Part shown: one piece after another, positions 1 through 6,535 of the stretch
Layout of the letters: the number at the start of each line of letters is the position of its first letter
Numbering within the stretch: position 1 is the stretch's first letter
Position numbers and translations under genes: made by a program
The notes under the pieces: model-generated
The model's database searches: none
The model's input: only the letters and a program-made list of their open reading frames with translations
Told to the model about the DNA's origin: nothing
DNA from: a virus
DNA length: 39,192 nt
Virus record (IMG/VR): IMGVR_UViG_3300020735_000020
Coordinates: 1 to 39,192 of that record
Reading direction: 5' to 3' (one strand)

Positions 1-1
1 G

Positions 2-622
2 AAGCGTTTAGCAGATTTAAAGAAGAATAATCCAGAAGCTTATGCTCGTGAAATGGCAAAAGAAAAATCACGCAGTCGTATTCCACCTGTAAGCACATTT
101 GAAGAAGATTCTAACTCCAGATACAACATTATTAGAACTAACGGACACGGTAAAAAAGACGTTTTTGCTGGAAACTATTCGCTTGAACAAGCAAAAGATG
201 AGTTAGCAAAATGTCTTGCCCATCTATTACACACAAAATATGGACACAAGTTTGAGATCGTTAAGCGAGATCAACAAGGTGTGGCGGAGGGCAAGAAAGC
301 ACAAGATCTTTCAATATACTGTAAAAACCTTGTGGCCGAAATGGGATGGAAGTCTGCATACAAACATGCCTTGATGATGGCTAATATGGGAAGAGATCCT
401 TCATGGAACGGTGTGTTGAGATGTCTTGATGCCATGAAAAAAGGTGTTAAAGAAGCCTCTACAGTTGATGGGCAACGCCAAGATCCAAAAAGCTCAGTAT
501 GGAAACAGACTAGTATGAGTCGTGAAGCGGCCGTGGCCGAGTATGGTAGCCAGCGTGTGCGTAGCGGGGGTAAAAATCGCATGGGACAAGAGATTATACA
601 AGTGTTAGTTCCGCTGGGATAA
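2..622 (+). CDS. Hypothetical phage protein, 5' end outside window
   Basis: The reading frame is open to the left edge of the window, so the gene starts upstream. The first internal ATG is at 53, but the 17 codons before it are open and encode a lysine-rich stretch consistent with the rest of the protein. At least 206 residues are visible, hydrophilic and basic, with no signal peptide or membrane segment. The middle contains a short QQGVAEG peptide encoded by an unusually GC-rich stretch (about 275-295). The C-terminus is rich in Ser, Arg and Gln and ends in a hydrophobic IIQVLVPLG tail. I do not recognise the family. An intrinsic terminator follows the stop, so this is the last gene of its unit. 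Confidence 0.75.
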   Translation, partial: KRLADLKKNNPEAYAREMAKEKSRSRIPPVSTFEEDSNSRYNIIRTNGHGKKDVFAGNYSLEQAKDELAKCLAHLLHTKYGHKFEIVKRDQQGVAEGKKAQDLSIYCKNLVAEMGWKSAYKHALMMANMGRDPSWNGVLRCLDAMKKGVKEASTVDGQRQDPKSSVWKQTSMSREAAVAEYGSQRVRSGGKNRMGQEIIQVLVPLG

Positions 623-624
623 TT

Positions 625-642
625 TGTAGTCTAAAAACAACA
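625..642. repeat. Left arm of an exact 18-nt inverted repeat
   Basis: The sequence TGTAGTCTAAAAACAACA just after the stop of the first gene is the exact reverse complement of 3362-3379. The two arms bracket the first P1 and P2 transcription units (about 2.7 kb). No function is assigned. Confidence 0.7.
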
Positions 643-646
643 CCCT

Positions 647-671
647 AAAGCCCCGTAACTGGGGCTTTTTT
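647..671 (+). terminator. Rho-independent terminator after the first gene
   Basis: An 8-bp stem AAAGCCCC/GGGGCTTT with a 6-nt loop GTAACT is followed by a run of Ts. It lies 25 nt after the stop at 622 and just upstream of promoter P1, separating two transcription units. Confidence 0.9.
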
Positions 672-688
672 ACGGCCGTATATTATGG

Positions 689-717
689 TTGACCCAAAAT
701 TCCCAATAATGTATAAT
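689..717 (+). promoter_or_regulatory. Sigma70-type promoter P1
   Basis: The -35 box is TTGACC (689-694) and the -10 box is a perfect TATAAT (712-717), with a 17-bp spacer. The element from GACC through the Shine-Dalgarno (691-741) aligns without gaps to P2 and P3, so promoter and leader have been duplicated together. The -10 box rules out any protein start upstream of about 725 for the next gene. Confidence 0.88.
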
Positions 718-747
718 GTATGTATAGTGAAAATAAAGGAGCAGATG

Positions 748-909
748 ATGGTTAATTTGAACGAGCTATTCAACGCAATCGTAGCAGGCGAAATGACTCT
801 TGACCAATTCGAAGCAGAATGGGACGAGAGGCGGCAGAATGCGTATGACAATGGATACGATGCCGGTTACGATGCGGGACAAGCGGTTAACGATGGATGC
901 TTTGGTTAA
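748..909 (+). CDS. Small acidic hypothetical protein
   Basis: 53 residues, starting MVNLNELFNA. The open frame extends back to an ATG at 685, but that codon lies upstream of the P1 -10 box. The Shine-Dalgarno AAGGAG (736-741) is 6 nt from the ATG at 748 and 3 nt from the ATG at 745, so 748 is preferred and 745 is possible. The C-terminal half has a Tyr/Asp/Gly repeat (YDNGYDAGYDAG). It is first in the P1 operon and could be an early host-interaction protein. The family is not recognised. Confidence 0.75.
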   Translation: MVNLNELFNAIVAGEMTLDQFEAEWDERRQNAYDNGYDAGYDAGQAVNDGCFG

Positions 910-931
910 CTGACAATTAAGGAGGCAAGTA

Positions 932-1132
932 ATGAACACTGGACTTAAAAAACTTTTTGAGCAGTTTGAGCGCAATGCAGAGTTTGAGCGCACTAAAGAA
1001 ACTGTTTATGTTGTAGTCGACAACACCGAAGTTATCGGAGTGTTTACTGACAGTAATAGAGCGCACGAAATCGCATACAATCGTAAGGCAGTAGTCAATG
1101 AATCTTATATAGATAGAAAAGGTTTAATTTGA
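932..1132 (+). CDS. Small hypothetical protein
   Basis: 66 residues, charged, with a central beta-like segment (ETVYVVVDNTEVIGVF) of the sort found in small phage accessory proteins. A strong Shine-Dalgarno (AAGGAGG, about 920-926) precedes the ATG. Its stop overlaps the TTG start of the next gene by 4 nt (TTGA), indicating translational coupling in the P1 operon. Function unknown. Confidence 0.75.
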   Translation: MNTGLKKLFEQFERNAEFERTKETVYVVVDNTEVIGVFTDSNRAHEIAYNRKAVVNESYIDRKGLI

Positions 1133-1383
1133 ACAATAAGATTAAACAACTTGCTGAACAAGCTGGAATGAATCCAATAGGTGATATGTCTAAATTTGGA
1201 ATGGGCGAATCAATGAATACATATAATTGCCAAGGATTTATGCTAGAAAAGTTTGCTGAATTGATTGTTAAGGAATGTGCTAAGTTGATTACCGAGGATA
1301 ATCCGCATACTTGCTATCGTGAAATTAGAGATGATAGGAAAATTCAAGCTATGCGGATTAAACTTGAATTTGGAGTTGAGTGA
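1129..1383 (+). CDS. Small conserved-type phage protein, TTG start
   Basis: 84 residues beginning at a TTG in a 4-nt overlap with the preceding stop. It opens with NNKIKQLAEQAG and contains a KFAELIVKECAKLI helix, a pattern common in short phage proteins of unknown function. A second, weaker relative in this window is 5182-5385 (SKIEDLAEDA and FAESIINICIAE). Its end overlaps the GTG start of the lipoprotein gene. The TTG start is inferred from the overlap; no better start lies nearby. Confidence 0.7.
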   Translation: MNNKIKQLAEQAGMNPIGDMSKFGMGESMNTYNCQGFMLEKFAELIVKECAKLITEDNPHTCYREIRDDRKIQAMRIKLEFGVE

Positions 1384-1697
1384 AATACCTGGCTATTCTT
1401 ATTGTTTTACTGTTACAAGGGTGTGCTGTGCCAATGCTAGTATCGATGGGCATTGGTGCCGCAAGTGTAGCAGTAAACGAAACTACAGGTAAGACTGTTA
1501 CAGACCATGTTGTTAGTACTGTAAATGGTCAGGACTGCAAGGTATCGAGAAGTTTAGAACATAAAGATATGTGTCAAGATGTTACTCCAGCAGTTGCTAA
1601 TAATACTAAAAGTAAACCTATTGTAATTAAGGTAACTAGTACGAGTAGTGTAGATGATATGGAACGTATTATGGCGCAACGCAGGAGTCAAAAGTGA
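1380..1697 (+). CDS. Putative phage lipoprotein
   Basis: 105 residues with a GTG start in a GTGA overlap. The N-terminus is a type II signal peptide: MKYLAILIVLLLQG followed by Cys15, with a lipobox L-Q-G-C. A small-residue-rich segment (SMGIGAASVAV) and a soluble region with two further cysteines (NGQDCKVS and KDMCQD) follow. The mature protein should be anchored to the cytoplasmic or outer membrane of a Gram-negative host. Phage lipoproteins can act in superinfection exclusion or lysis; nothing here decides between them. Confidence 0.75.
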   Translation: MKYLAILIVLLLQGCAVPMLVSMGIGAASVAVNETTGKTVTDHVVSTVNGQDCKVSRSLEHKDMCQDVTPAVANNTKSKPIVIKVTSTSSVDDMERIMAQRRSQK

Positions 1698-1948
1698 GAT
1701 TTTGGAACGGATATCAAGTTAAGACCTTAGAGGATCGTGGGTGGGCAAAGGTATGCCTTCCGATCGCTGTTGTTTTCACCCCTGCGTATAAAGAACTCAT
1801 GAGCTGGCTAGAGGAGGACCAGCCTGGTAGATATTTTGCCCATAATGTTACTGGCCCTGGATTTGCCACGAATGTCACAGACTGCGATAGGTATTATTAT
1901 TTCGAGGATCACCAAGTTGCTACACTATTTGCATTGAAGTTTTTATAA
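1694..1948 (+). CDS. Small hypothetical protein, tandem paralogue family member 1
   Basis: 84 residues with a GTG start overlapping the previous stop by 4 nt and a CAGGAG ribosome-binding site. The C-terminus (YYYFEDHQVATLFALKFL) matches the pattern at the ends of the next two proteins: an aromatic beta strand, Asp, then a helix ending in Phe-x-Leu. The three are therefore probably diverged tandem duplicates. Function unknown. Confidence 0.68.
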   Translation: MRFWNGYQVKTLEDRGWAKVCLPIAVVFTPAYKELMSWLEEDQPGRYFAHNVTGPGFATNVTDCDRYYYFEDHQVATLFALKFL

Positions 1949-1949
1949 G

Positions 1950-2231
1950 ATGAAAATAATTAAACTAGATCGTCGTTATACACAATGCAAATTTAATAAT
2001 TATTGGGTAGCACTACACTTTTATGAACCATACGATGGTAATCCATATCGGTCATATATTGTCAAGTGCAAGTTGCAAGAACTTTATGGTCCTACTAAGT
2101 TTGCTATGTATAATAATCCGCATCCTTGGTATAATGAGTATCCAAGCAATAGCGTAGAAATAATCTATTTACGTGATCCAAGTGTGTTGACTTTCTTACA
2201 GTTAAGTGGAGCACTAGATGAAAGTAACTAA
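1950..2231 (+). CDS. Small hypothetical protein, tandem paralogue family member 2
   Basis: 93 residues starting MKIIKLDRRYTQC, very close to the start of the next gene (MKVTKLDRRHTCY). It shares a middle G-P segment (LYGPTK versus VFGPGC) and a C-terminal IIYLRDPSVLTFLQL pattern with its neighbours. It is rich in Tyr and Trp and soluble. It overlaps the next gene by 14 nt. Function unknown. Confidence 0.7.
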   Translation: MKIIKLDRRYTQCKFNNYWVALHFYEPYDGNPYRSYIVKCKLQELYGPTKFAMYNNPHPWYNEYPSNSVEIIYLRDPSVLTFLQLSGALDESN

Positions 2232-2532
2232 GTTAGATCGACGCCACACTTGCTATAATATTATGGCGTATCACGTAGAAGTTACGTTTAATATTTGGGG
2301 TAGCGAACCCAGGATAGAACGGTTTAAAGAATGGCGTAACTGGTGCCACGAAGTGTTTGGTCCAGGTTGCGAAACCAAGTGGATTGTACTAACTGCAAAA
2401 CCACGTGGCAATGACGGGCAATGTGCAATGGAATCAACAACTCGTTGGGCCTGGCAAACCGAACATAACGAAATGCGTTTATATTTTAAAGACGACGAAA
2501 CGCTGAGTGCGTTTATGTTGCAATGGGGGTAA
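2218..2532 (+). CDS. Small hypothetical protein, tandem paralogue family member 3
   Basis: 104 residues, homologous at both ends to the 1950-2231 product (KLDRRHT at the start; RLYFKDDETLSAFMLQWG at the end). Together with 1694-1948 it forms a run of three related genes in the P1 operon. It contains several Trp and Cys residues but no motif I recognise. Confidence 0.7.
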   Translation: MKVTKLDRRHTCYNIMAYHVEVTFNIWGSEPRIERFKEWRNWCHEVFGPGCETKWIVLTAKPRGNDGQCAMESTTRWAWQTEHNEMRLYFKDDETLSAFMLQWG

Positions 2533-2533
2533 T

Positions 2534-2989
2534 ATGGAAGATGAATTATTTTTTAAAAGATTTCCTGCAGAAAAGCAGGACCAAGTTCGTGGTTTAGTTG
2601 AATACGCTACTCTCATGGGCTTGACAGGCAAGGACCTTGTTAGTATCGGCGGCAAGTTAGATCGCATGAAAGCGCAACAAGAACGCACTCGTAATATGGA
2701 GATTATTAAAAGTTTTAAGATAGAAACTATCGGCGACGATAAACGGTACAAAGGTATCAATCGCGAGGACGCATTAGATAACCGCTTTAAGGTTCGTACT
2801 GCCACAGGTGCGTATAACTTCCGGTATAGTTACTACGGATGGGAAGTGCAGAGTCTTAAAACCGGTGCTGTGGTGCGGCATGCAATTAACGTACACGAGT
2901 ATGAACTAGGTGATCGTAAATGGAACCGATTGTGTCGTTACACTATGACATTAGACGTTGCACACGGTAAAATCCAGCTAAATTTCTAA
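2534..2989 (+). CDS. Hypothetical protein, last gene of the P1 operon
   Basis: 151 residues from the ATG at 2534, two bases after the previous stop and preceded by GGGGGT (2525-2530). The frame is open to an ATG at 2507 inside the previous gene, but 2534 has the ribosome-binding site. The N-terminal part is helical (EKQDQVRGLVEYATLMG), a basic linker follows, and the C-terminal part is beta-rich with aromatics (FRYSYYGWEVQSLKTG). A terminator follows. Family not recognised. Confidence 0.72.
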   Translation: MEDELFFKRFPAEKQDQVRGLVEYATLMGLTGKDLVSIGGKLDRMKAQQERTRNMEIIKSFKIETIGDDKRYKGINREDALDNRFKVRTATGAYNFRYSYYGWEVQSLKTGAVVRHAINVHEYELGDRKWNRLCRYTMTLDVAHGKIQLNF

Positions 2990-2992
2990 TTA

Positions 2993-3019
2993 GAGCCCCT
3001 GTTTATGGGGTTCTTTTTT
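2993..3019 (+). terminator. Rho-independent terminator of the P1 operon
   Basis: Stem GAGCCCC/GGGGTTC (one G-T wobble) with a 7-nt loop, followed by six Ts. It sits immediately after the stop at 2989 and directly upstream of promoter P2. Confidence 0.88.
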
Positions 3020-3021
3020 GG

Positions 3022-3050
3022 TAGACCGTTAATTCCCAAAATGCTATAAT
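3022..3050 (+). promoter_or_regulatory. Sigma70-type promoter P2
   Basis: -35-like TAGACC (3022-3027), 17-bp spacer, and -10 TATAAT (3045-3050). The region 3024-3074 aligns base for base, without gaps, to P1 (691-741) and P3 (3380-3430), including the transcribed leader GTATAGTGAAA and the AAAGGA ribosome-binding site. The weaker -35 box suggests a lower basal level or an activator. Confidence 0.85.
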
Positions 3051-3080
3051 ATATGTATAGTGAAATTAAAGGATCGTTAA

Positions 3081-3359
3081 ATGTTTGAAATTATCGGTAA
3101 AATTACAGTTGGTTTCGTTGCATTAGTTTTACTTTTAGTTGTAGCATATAATATATATCTAGTAATCCGTGCAGTAGTATTGGCAACAGACTTTACTCGT
3201 TGGTATTTGGCTCAAAGTAAGGCCTACAATCCAGAGTATAAGATGAAGCATCATGTTCGTGGATACTTACAAATAATTGGCCAGATGTATAACTATAGCC
3301 CAGATACTACCCGCATCCACAAAAATGGTGCTGTTTACAAACCATTTAGTCGAGTTTAA
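3081..3359 (+). CDS. Small membrane protein
   Basis: 92 residues with one strongly hydrophobic N-terminal segment (about residues 9-34, GFVALVLLLVVAYNIYLVI), then a basic, Tyr-rich soluble tail. It is the only gene between P2 and P3 and so has its own promoter, with AAAGGA about 7 nt upstream of the ATG. The topology suggests an inner-membrane protein with a cytoplasmic tail. Function unknown; a role in host membrane takeover is only a guess. Confidence 0.72.
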   Translation: MFEIIGKITVGFVALVLLLVVAYNIYLVIRAVVLATDFTRWYLAQSKAYNPEYKMKHHVRGYLQIIGQMYNYSPDTTRIHKNGAVYKPFSRV

Positions 3360-3361
3360 TC

Positions 3362-3379
3362 TGTTGTTTTTAGACTACA
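3362..3379. repeat. Right arm of an exact 18-nt inverted repeat
   Basis: TGTTGTTTTTAGACTACA, exact reverse complement of 625-642. It begins 3 nt after the stop at 3359 and runs into the -35 region of promoter P3. Confidence 0.7.
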
Positions 3380-3406
3380 GACCGTTAATTCTCAATATGT
3401 TATAAT
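3378..3406 (+). promoter_or_regulatory. Sigma70-type promoter P3
   Basis: -35-like CAGACC (3378-3383), 17-bp spacer, -10 TATAAT (3401-3406). It is the third copy of the promoter-leader element, ending in AAAGGAG (3424-3430) upstream of the metallopeptidase gene. Its -35 box touches the right arm of the 18-nt inverted repeat. No obvious terminator separates it from the P2 gene, so read-through is likely. Confidence 0.85.
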
Positions 3407-3437
3407 AGTTGTATAGTGAAAATAAAGGAGCATTTTA

Positions 3438-4706
3438 ATGTCTACATTAGCAGAAAAAAGCAAAGTCAAAACAGTAACAGATCCCAAAGTAGACGCATCA
3501 GCTCGTGAGAAGCTGATTACTGCACGTATCGGTTTGTTACTTCGTGCCCCATTCTTTGGTAACTTAGCTACCCGTATGGGCTTAATTAACGCCGACGAAT
3601 GGTGTCCTACTGCCGCAACAGACGGACGTCGTTTTTATTACAATAGTGAATTCGTTAATAACTTGCCATTGAAGCAGTTAGAATTCTTAGTAGGCCACGA
3701 AGTATTACATGCTGTTTATGACCATATGGGACGTCGTGGTAATCGTGATCCTAAACTGTGGAATATTGCCGATGACTATTGTGTAAACTGGGACTTGGTA
3801 GAACAACGTGTTGGTGATAAGATCCCTGTTGCATTATACGATTCTAAATACAAAGGTATGTGCGCCGAAGAAGTTTACGACGACTTATATGCAAACGCAG
3901 ATAAAATCAACGTTGATCAATTGCTCAAGCAATTACTAGATGAGCATTTAGATGGTAACGGCGAAGGAGAAGATGGTGACGGCGACGGCGAGGAAAACGA
4001 CAAATCTGGCCAAGGTAATGGACGTCCTAAACTTACAGAAGCTGAAAAGAAAGAAATTCGCGACGAGATCAAAGAAGCTGTATTAGCCGCGGCAACTAGT
4101 GTAGGTGCAGGTAATTTGCCAGGCGGTGTTCGTCGAATGATCAAGGATTTGATCGAACCCGTAATGGATTGGCGCGAGCTGTTGCAACAACAAATTGAGT
4201 CTACAGTTAAATCTGACTTTACTTGGGCACGTCCAAGTCGTAGAAGCTGGCATATGGATGCTGTTATGCCAGGTATGAAGCCAGGCGAACAGATTGATGT
4301 TGTTATTGGTATTGATACGTCTGGTAGTATTACAGATCAAGACTTAAAGATCTTCTTGTCAGAAATCAAAGGTATTATGGAAGCATACGATGAGTATAAG
4401 ATCACAGTCATGGGTTGGGATACTGAAGTTGGTAACGTAGCTGTATTCAGTTCAGATAATTTAGACGATATCTCTGGCTTTGAACCCGGGGGCGGCGGTG
4501 GTACAGATCCGCATTGTGTTTGGAACTATTTGCGTGATCACGATATGGAACCTAAGAAGTTGATTATGTTCACTGACTTTTGCTTTTACGGATGGAGTCC
4601 TGCAGAAGTAGAACTATATTGTGATACTGTTTGGATTATTAAAGGTAACAAATCAGCAGAACCAGAGTTTGGCGTATGGGCTCACTACGAGGATGCTGAA
4701 AAGTGA
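3438..4706 (+). CDS. VWA-like predicted metallopeptidase (DUF2201-type)
   Basis: 422 residues. An N-terminal metallopeptidase-like domain carries HEVLH (residues 87-91), a zinc-type HExxH motif. Residues about 172-195 are an acidic Gly/Asp/Glu linker. The C-terminal VWA domain has the MIDAS motif DTSGS (293-297), a later GGGGGTDP loop (351-357) and FTD (378-380), consistent with divalent-metal binding. In bacteria and some large phages such proteins are usually encoded beside a MoxR-type AAA+ ATPase that remodels partners; none is visible here, though it could lie outside the window. First gene of the P3 operon. The domain call is firm; substrate and role are unknown. Confidence 0.88.
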   Translation: MSTLAEKSKVKTVTDPKVDASAREKLITARIGLLLRAPFFGNLATRMGLINADEWCPTAATDGRRFYYNSEFVNNLPLKQLEFLVGHEVLHAVYDHMGRRGNRDPKLWNIADDYCVNWDLVEQRVGDKIPVALYDSKYKGMCAEEVYDDLYANADKINVDQLLKQLLDEHLDGNGEGEDGDGDGEENDKSGQGNGRPKLTEAEKKEIRDEIKEAVLAAATSVGAGNLPGGVRRMIKDLIEPVMDWRELLQQQIESTVKSDFTWARPSRRSWHMDAVMPGMKPGEQIDVVIGIDTSGSITDQDLKIFLSEIKGIMEAYDEYKITVMGWDTEVGNVAVFSSDNLDDISGFEPGGGGGTDPHCVWNYLRDHDMEPKKLIMFTDFCFYGWSPAEVELYCDTVWIIKGNKSAEPEFGVWAHYEDAEK

Positions 4707-4885
4707 ACTTTTTTGAATACTTGTTCCTGAGGTTTTGCCATAGTGCAGTAGGTAAGACCTTAGGCGCATTATTAATGCTACCGTTGCTTATTGTATCCAT
4801 CCCTGTATTAATTGTTCTTAGTCCGTTTGCTTGGGCTTGGGACGTATACGATGAATGGAAAGCGTTTGAGGACAAAGATGTTTAA
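4703..4885 (+). CDS. Small membrane protein
   Basis: 60 residues, GTG start in a GTGA overlap with the metallopeptidase gene, so translation is coupled. A long hydrophobic stretch (about residues 17-45, GALLMLPLLIVSIPVLIVL) is followed by an acidic tail (VYDEWKAFEDKDV). It may be a membrane partner of the metallopeptidase, but that rests on position only. Confidence 0.68.
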   Translation: MNFFEYLFLRFCHSAVGKTLGALLMLPLLIVSIPVLIVLSPFAWAWDVYDEWKAFEDKDV

Positions 4886-5192
4886 CTTTAAGAATTTATT
4901 TAGAAACCCCGATGATCGGTTAGATGATTTAATTGATCGTATTAAAAATGGAACCGAGGAGCAACCTAATATGAATTATGTTACACCAGTAGAAGTACCG
5001 GGACAGAAGAATCCTACCCAAGCATTGTTTACTGTAGGAATAAATGACGATGGACGTACTCAGCTTACCGTTGGTTATCCTACTAGTATTACACTTACAT
5101 TAAACGATGCGGCTGTAGCACATTTGATTAAACTGTTAGCAGTTAATATCGATACTAATTATGAAGTAACGGTTAAAGAACATGCACAGTAA
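4878..5192 (+). CDS. Hypothetical protein
   Basis: 104 residues from the ATG at 4878, overlapping the previous gene by 8 nt and preceded by a GAGG-type site (about 4868-4871). The frame is open further upstream, but only through the membrane-protein gene. The N-terminus is helical and acidic (NPDDRLDDLIDRIKNG), followed by a beta-rich region (QALFTVGINDDGRTQLTVGY) and a C-terminal helix. Family not recognised. Confidence 0.7.
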   Translation: MFNFKNLFRNPDDRLDDLIDRIKNGTEEQPNMNYVTPVEVPGQKNPTQALFTVGINDDGRTQLTVGYPTSITLTLNDAAVAHLIKLLAVNIDTNYEVTVKEHAQ

Positions 5193-5385
5193 AATTGAAG
5201 ACTTAGCTGAGGATGCATGGGGCAGAGAAATGGAAAAGATGGCAGATGTTGACTATCTTCCAATTGAATCTTTTGCTGAAAGTATTATTAATATCTGCAT
5301 TGCAGAGTCCGACAGCGTAAGTTGTCGTGCTCGCATCAGAGAAATCTTTGGCATGAAAGCCATAGAAGATAGGACAACATTATAA
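5182..5385 (+). CDS. Small hypothetical protein
   Basis: 67 residues, overlapping the previous gene by 11 nt and the next start codon by one base. It starts SKIEDLAEDAWG and has FAESIINICIAES, resembling the 1129-1383 product in layout (KIKQLAEQAG, then KFAELIVKECAK). Mostly helical. Function unknown. Confidence 0.68.
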   Translation: MHSKIEDLAEDAWGREMEKMADVDYLPIESFAESIINICIAESDSVSCRARIREIFGMKAIEDRTTL

Positions 5386-5564
5386 TGGTAAGTTCCATCG
5401 ACAAATTAATGATTTTATGTTATAATTTATTATTGTTTGGGCTTGCAAGTTTCTTAGTTTTTAAGTGCGATGCAAGTGCATGGATTTTTGTAGTGGCAAT
5501 TATTTTCAGCGGAAGCTGGTCAGAAAAAGATAAGGAAGAAACAAATGGAATTTCAAAACCCTAA
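5385..5564 (+). CDS. Small membrane protein (59 aa)
   Basis: An open frame from ATG 5385 to TAA 5562-5564. The start shares its A with the preceding TAA (TAATG), typical of coupled phage genes. The product has two hydrophobic segments (about residues 9-26, MILCYNLLLFGLASFLVF, and 32-43, AWIFVVAIIFSG) and a charged tail (WSEKDKEETNG). It overlaps the next gene by 20 nt and fills an otherwise empty 160-nt gap on the coding strand. Function unknown. Confidence 0.6.
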   Translation: MVSSIDKLMILCYNLLLFGLASFLVFKCDASAWIFVVAIIFSGSWSEKDKEETNGISKP

Positions 5565-5940
5565 AGATTTAAAACCTAAGGCCGCACGTCAATTGGCATT
5601 AGACTTGCAAATCCGTATGCTTGATATCGAAAACTGTTTAGATGATCTTATGCGAGCTGTAGAGATTGCACAATATACCAAACAGTATAATGTTACCGAA
5701 GTGTTTGTACGTCAAGCAACCGACTTGCTTAACGATCGTCTAATCATACCAGAACACAATCAAAGCGATCAAAAGTTCACTATTGTAGAAGCAAGCGAGG
5801 ACGGTATTGAAAAAGGATTAGATATTCTTAATCAAGACCCTACAATTGAGAAGCGTAAACATGGTAACATTACCGGTATTGTAGATCAAGACGGGTCCGC
5901 ACACGAGCCCAAGAAACGCGGTAATATTCACGATGCTTAA
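5545..5940 (+). CDS. Hypothetical protein
   Basis: 131 residues. The N-terminal half is helical and may form a coiled coil (AARQLALDLQIRMLDIENCLDDLMRAVEIA). The C-terminus is basic and polar. A GGAAG site (5534-5538) precedes the ATG. It overlaps the next gene by 8 nt. No recognisable motif. Confidence 0.72.
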   Translation: MEFQNPKDLKPKAARQLALDLQIRMLDIENCLDDLMRAVEIAQYTKQYNVTEVFVRQATDLLNDRLIIPEHNQSDQKFTIVEASEDGIEKGLDILNQDPTIEKRKHGNITGIVDQDGSAHEPKKRGNIHDA

Positions 5941-6223
5941 ATACGGCGAGGCTAATCCCTTAGCTGTATTTGGCTTACGACAATTAGAGCATTGTCCTCC
6001 ACATTTTACCCGTGTGGATTTTCAGTTAACTGCAACCGAAAAGACTATATCCGATTGGGTATGGTCTAACTTAATGGGACGTTTTTGGTACGGAGATCGT
6101 TACTATAAAGACGACAAGGGTAATGTAAACTTTCAAAAATGTGTGGCATTTGAAATCCCCGGAGAAGCTAGTATGTTTAGCTTAATACTAGATCAAATTA
6201 ATAAGCACGATTTCGAGTGGTAA
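5933..6223 (+). CDS. Hypothetical protein
   Basis: 96 residues, rich in Phe, Trp and Tyr (SDWVWSNLMGRFWYGDRYY), soluble, possibly alpha/beta. Overlaps the preceding gene by 8 nt. It ends the P3 run; 62 nt without a gene follow. Family not recognised. Confidence 0.7.
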   Translation: MLKYGEANPLAVFGLRQLEHCPPHFTRVDFQLTATEKTISDWVWSNLMGRFWYGDRYYKDDKGNVNFQKCVAFEIPGEASMFSLILDQINKHDFEW

Positions 6224-6249
6224 AAATTTTTCCGGTCTGGCTATAGGTA

Positions 6250-6257
6250 TTAAATAT
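6250..6257 (+). promoter_or_regulatory. Possible late-type promoter element
   Basis: The 62-nt gap before the next gene holds an AT-rich stretch with TTAAATAT, a loose match to the T4 late -10 (TATAAATA), then a CGGAG ribosome-binding site (6275-6279). No convincing -35 box is seen, which fits a late promoter, but two mismatches to consensus keep this tentative. Confidence 0.25.
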
Positions 6258-6285
6258 ATGTATATTTTATACCACGGAGATACAA

Positions 6286-6525
6286 ATGTCAGACCAAGCA
6301 ACAACACCAGCAGTAGAAACAGAACAAACAGCAGTTCAATTACAACTGCAAGATCTATTACTTGCAGCACAAGTAATTCAACTTGCAAGTCAGCGCGGCG
6401 CAATCAAAGCAGAAGAAATGGAAGCAGTGGGCGGATTATATACACGCTTAGTTGCATTCCTACAAGCTAGTGGTGCACTACAACCAGCACCAGCTACAGA
6501 TGCTCCGGCACCTGCGGCAGAATAA
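6286..6525 (+). CDS. Small T4-like phage protein of unknown function
   Basis: 79 residues. The core LQDLLLAAQVIQLASQRGAIKAEEMEAVGGLY is a single amphipathic helical region, followed by FLQASGAL and a Pro/Ala-rich tail. From memory this core resembles small proteins conserved in T4-like cyanophages and other marine myophages, next to a gene like the following one; that resemblance was not tested. Good CGGAG site 6 nt upstream of the start. Role unknown. Confidence 0.75.
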   Translation: MSDQATTPAVETEQTAVQLQLQDLLLAAQVIQLASQRGAIKAEEMEAVGGLYTRLVAFLQASGALQPAPATDAPAPAAE

Positions 6526-6535
6526 GGAAAATTAA

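Noticed and set aside
685-747. An upstream ATG extending the first P1 gene by 20 residues.
   Set aside because: That start lies at or before the P1 promoter -10 box and lacks a ribosome-binding site.
2507-2533. An upstream ATG extending the gene at 2534 by nine codons.
   Set aside because: Those codons lie inside the previous gene and lack a ribosome-binding site; the ATG at 2534 has one.
5415-5435. A TATAAT hexamer in TGTTATAATTTATT as an extra promoter.
   Set aside because: It is inside the 59-aa coding frame, without a matching -35 box or the conserved leader.
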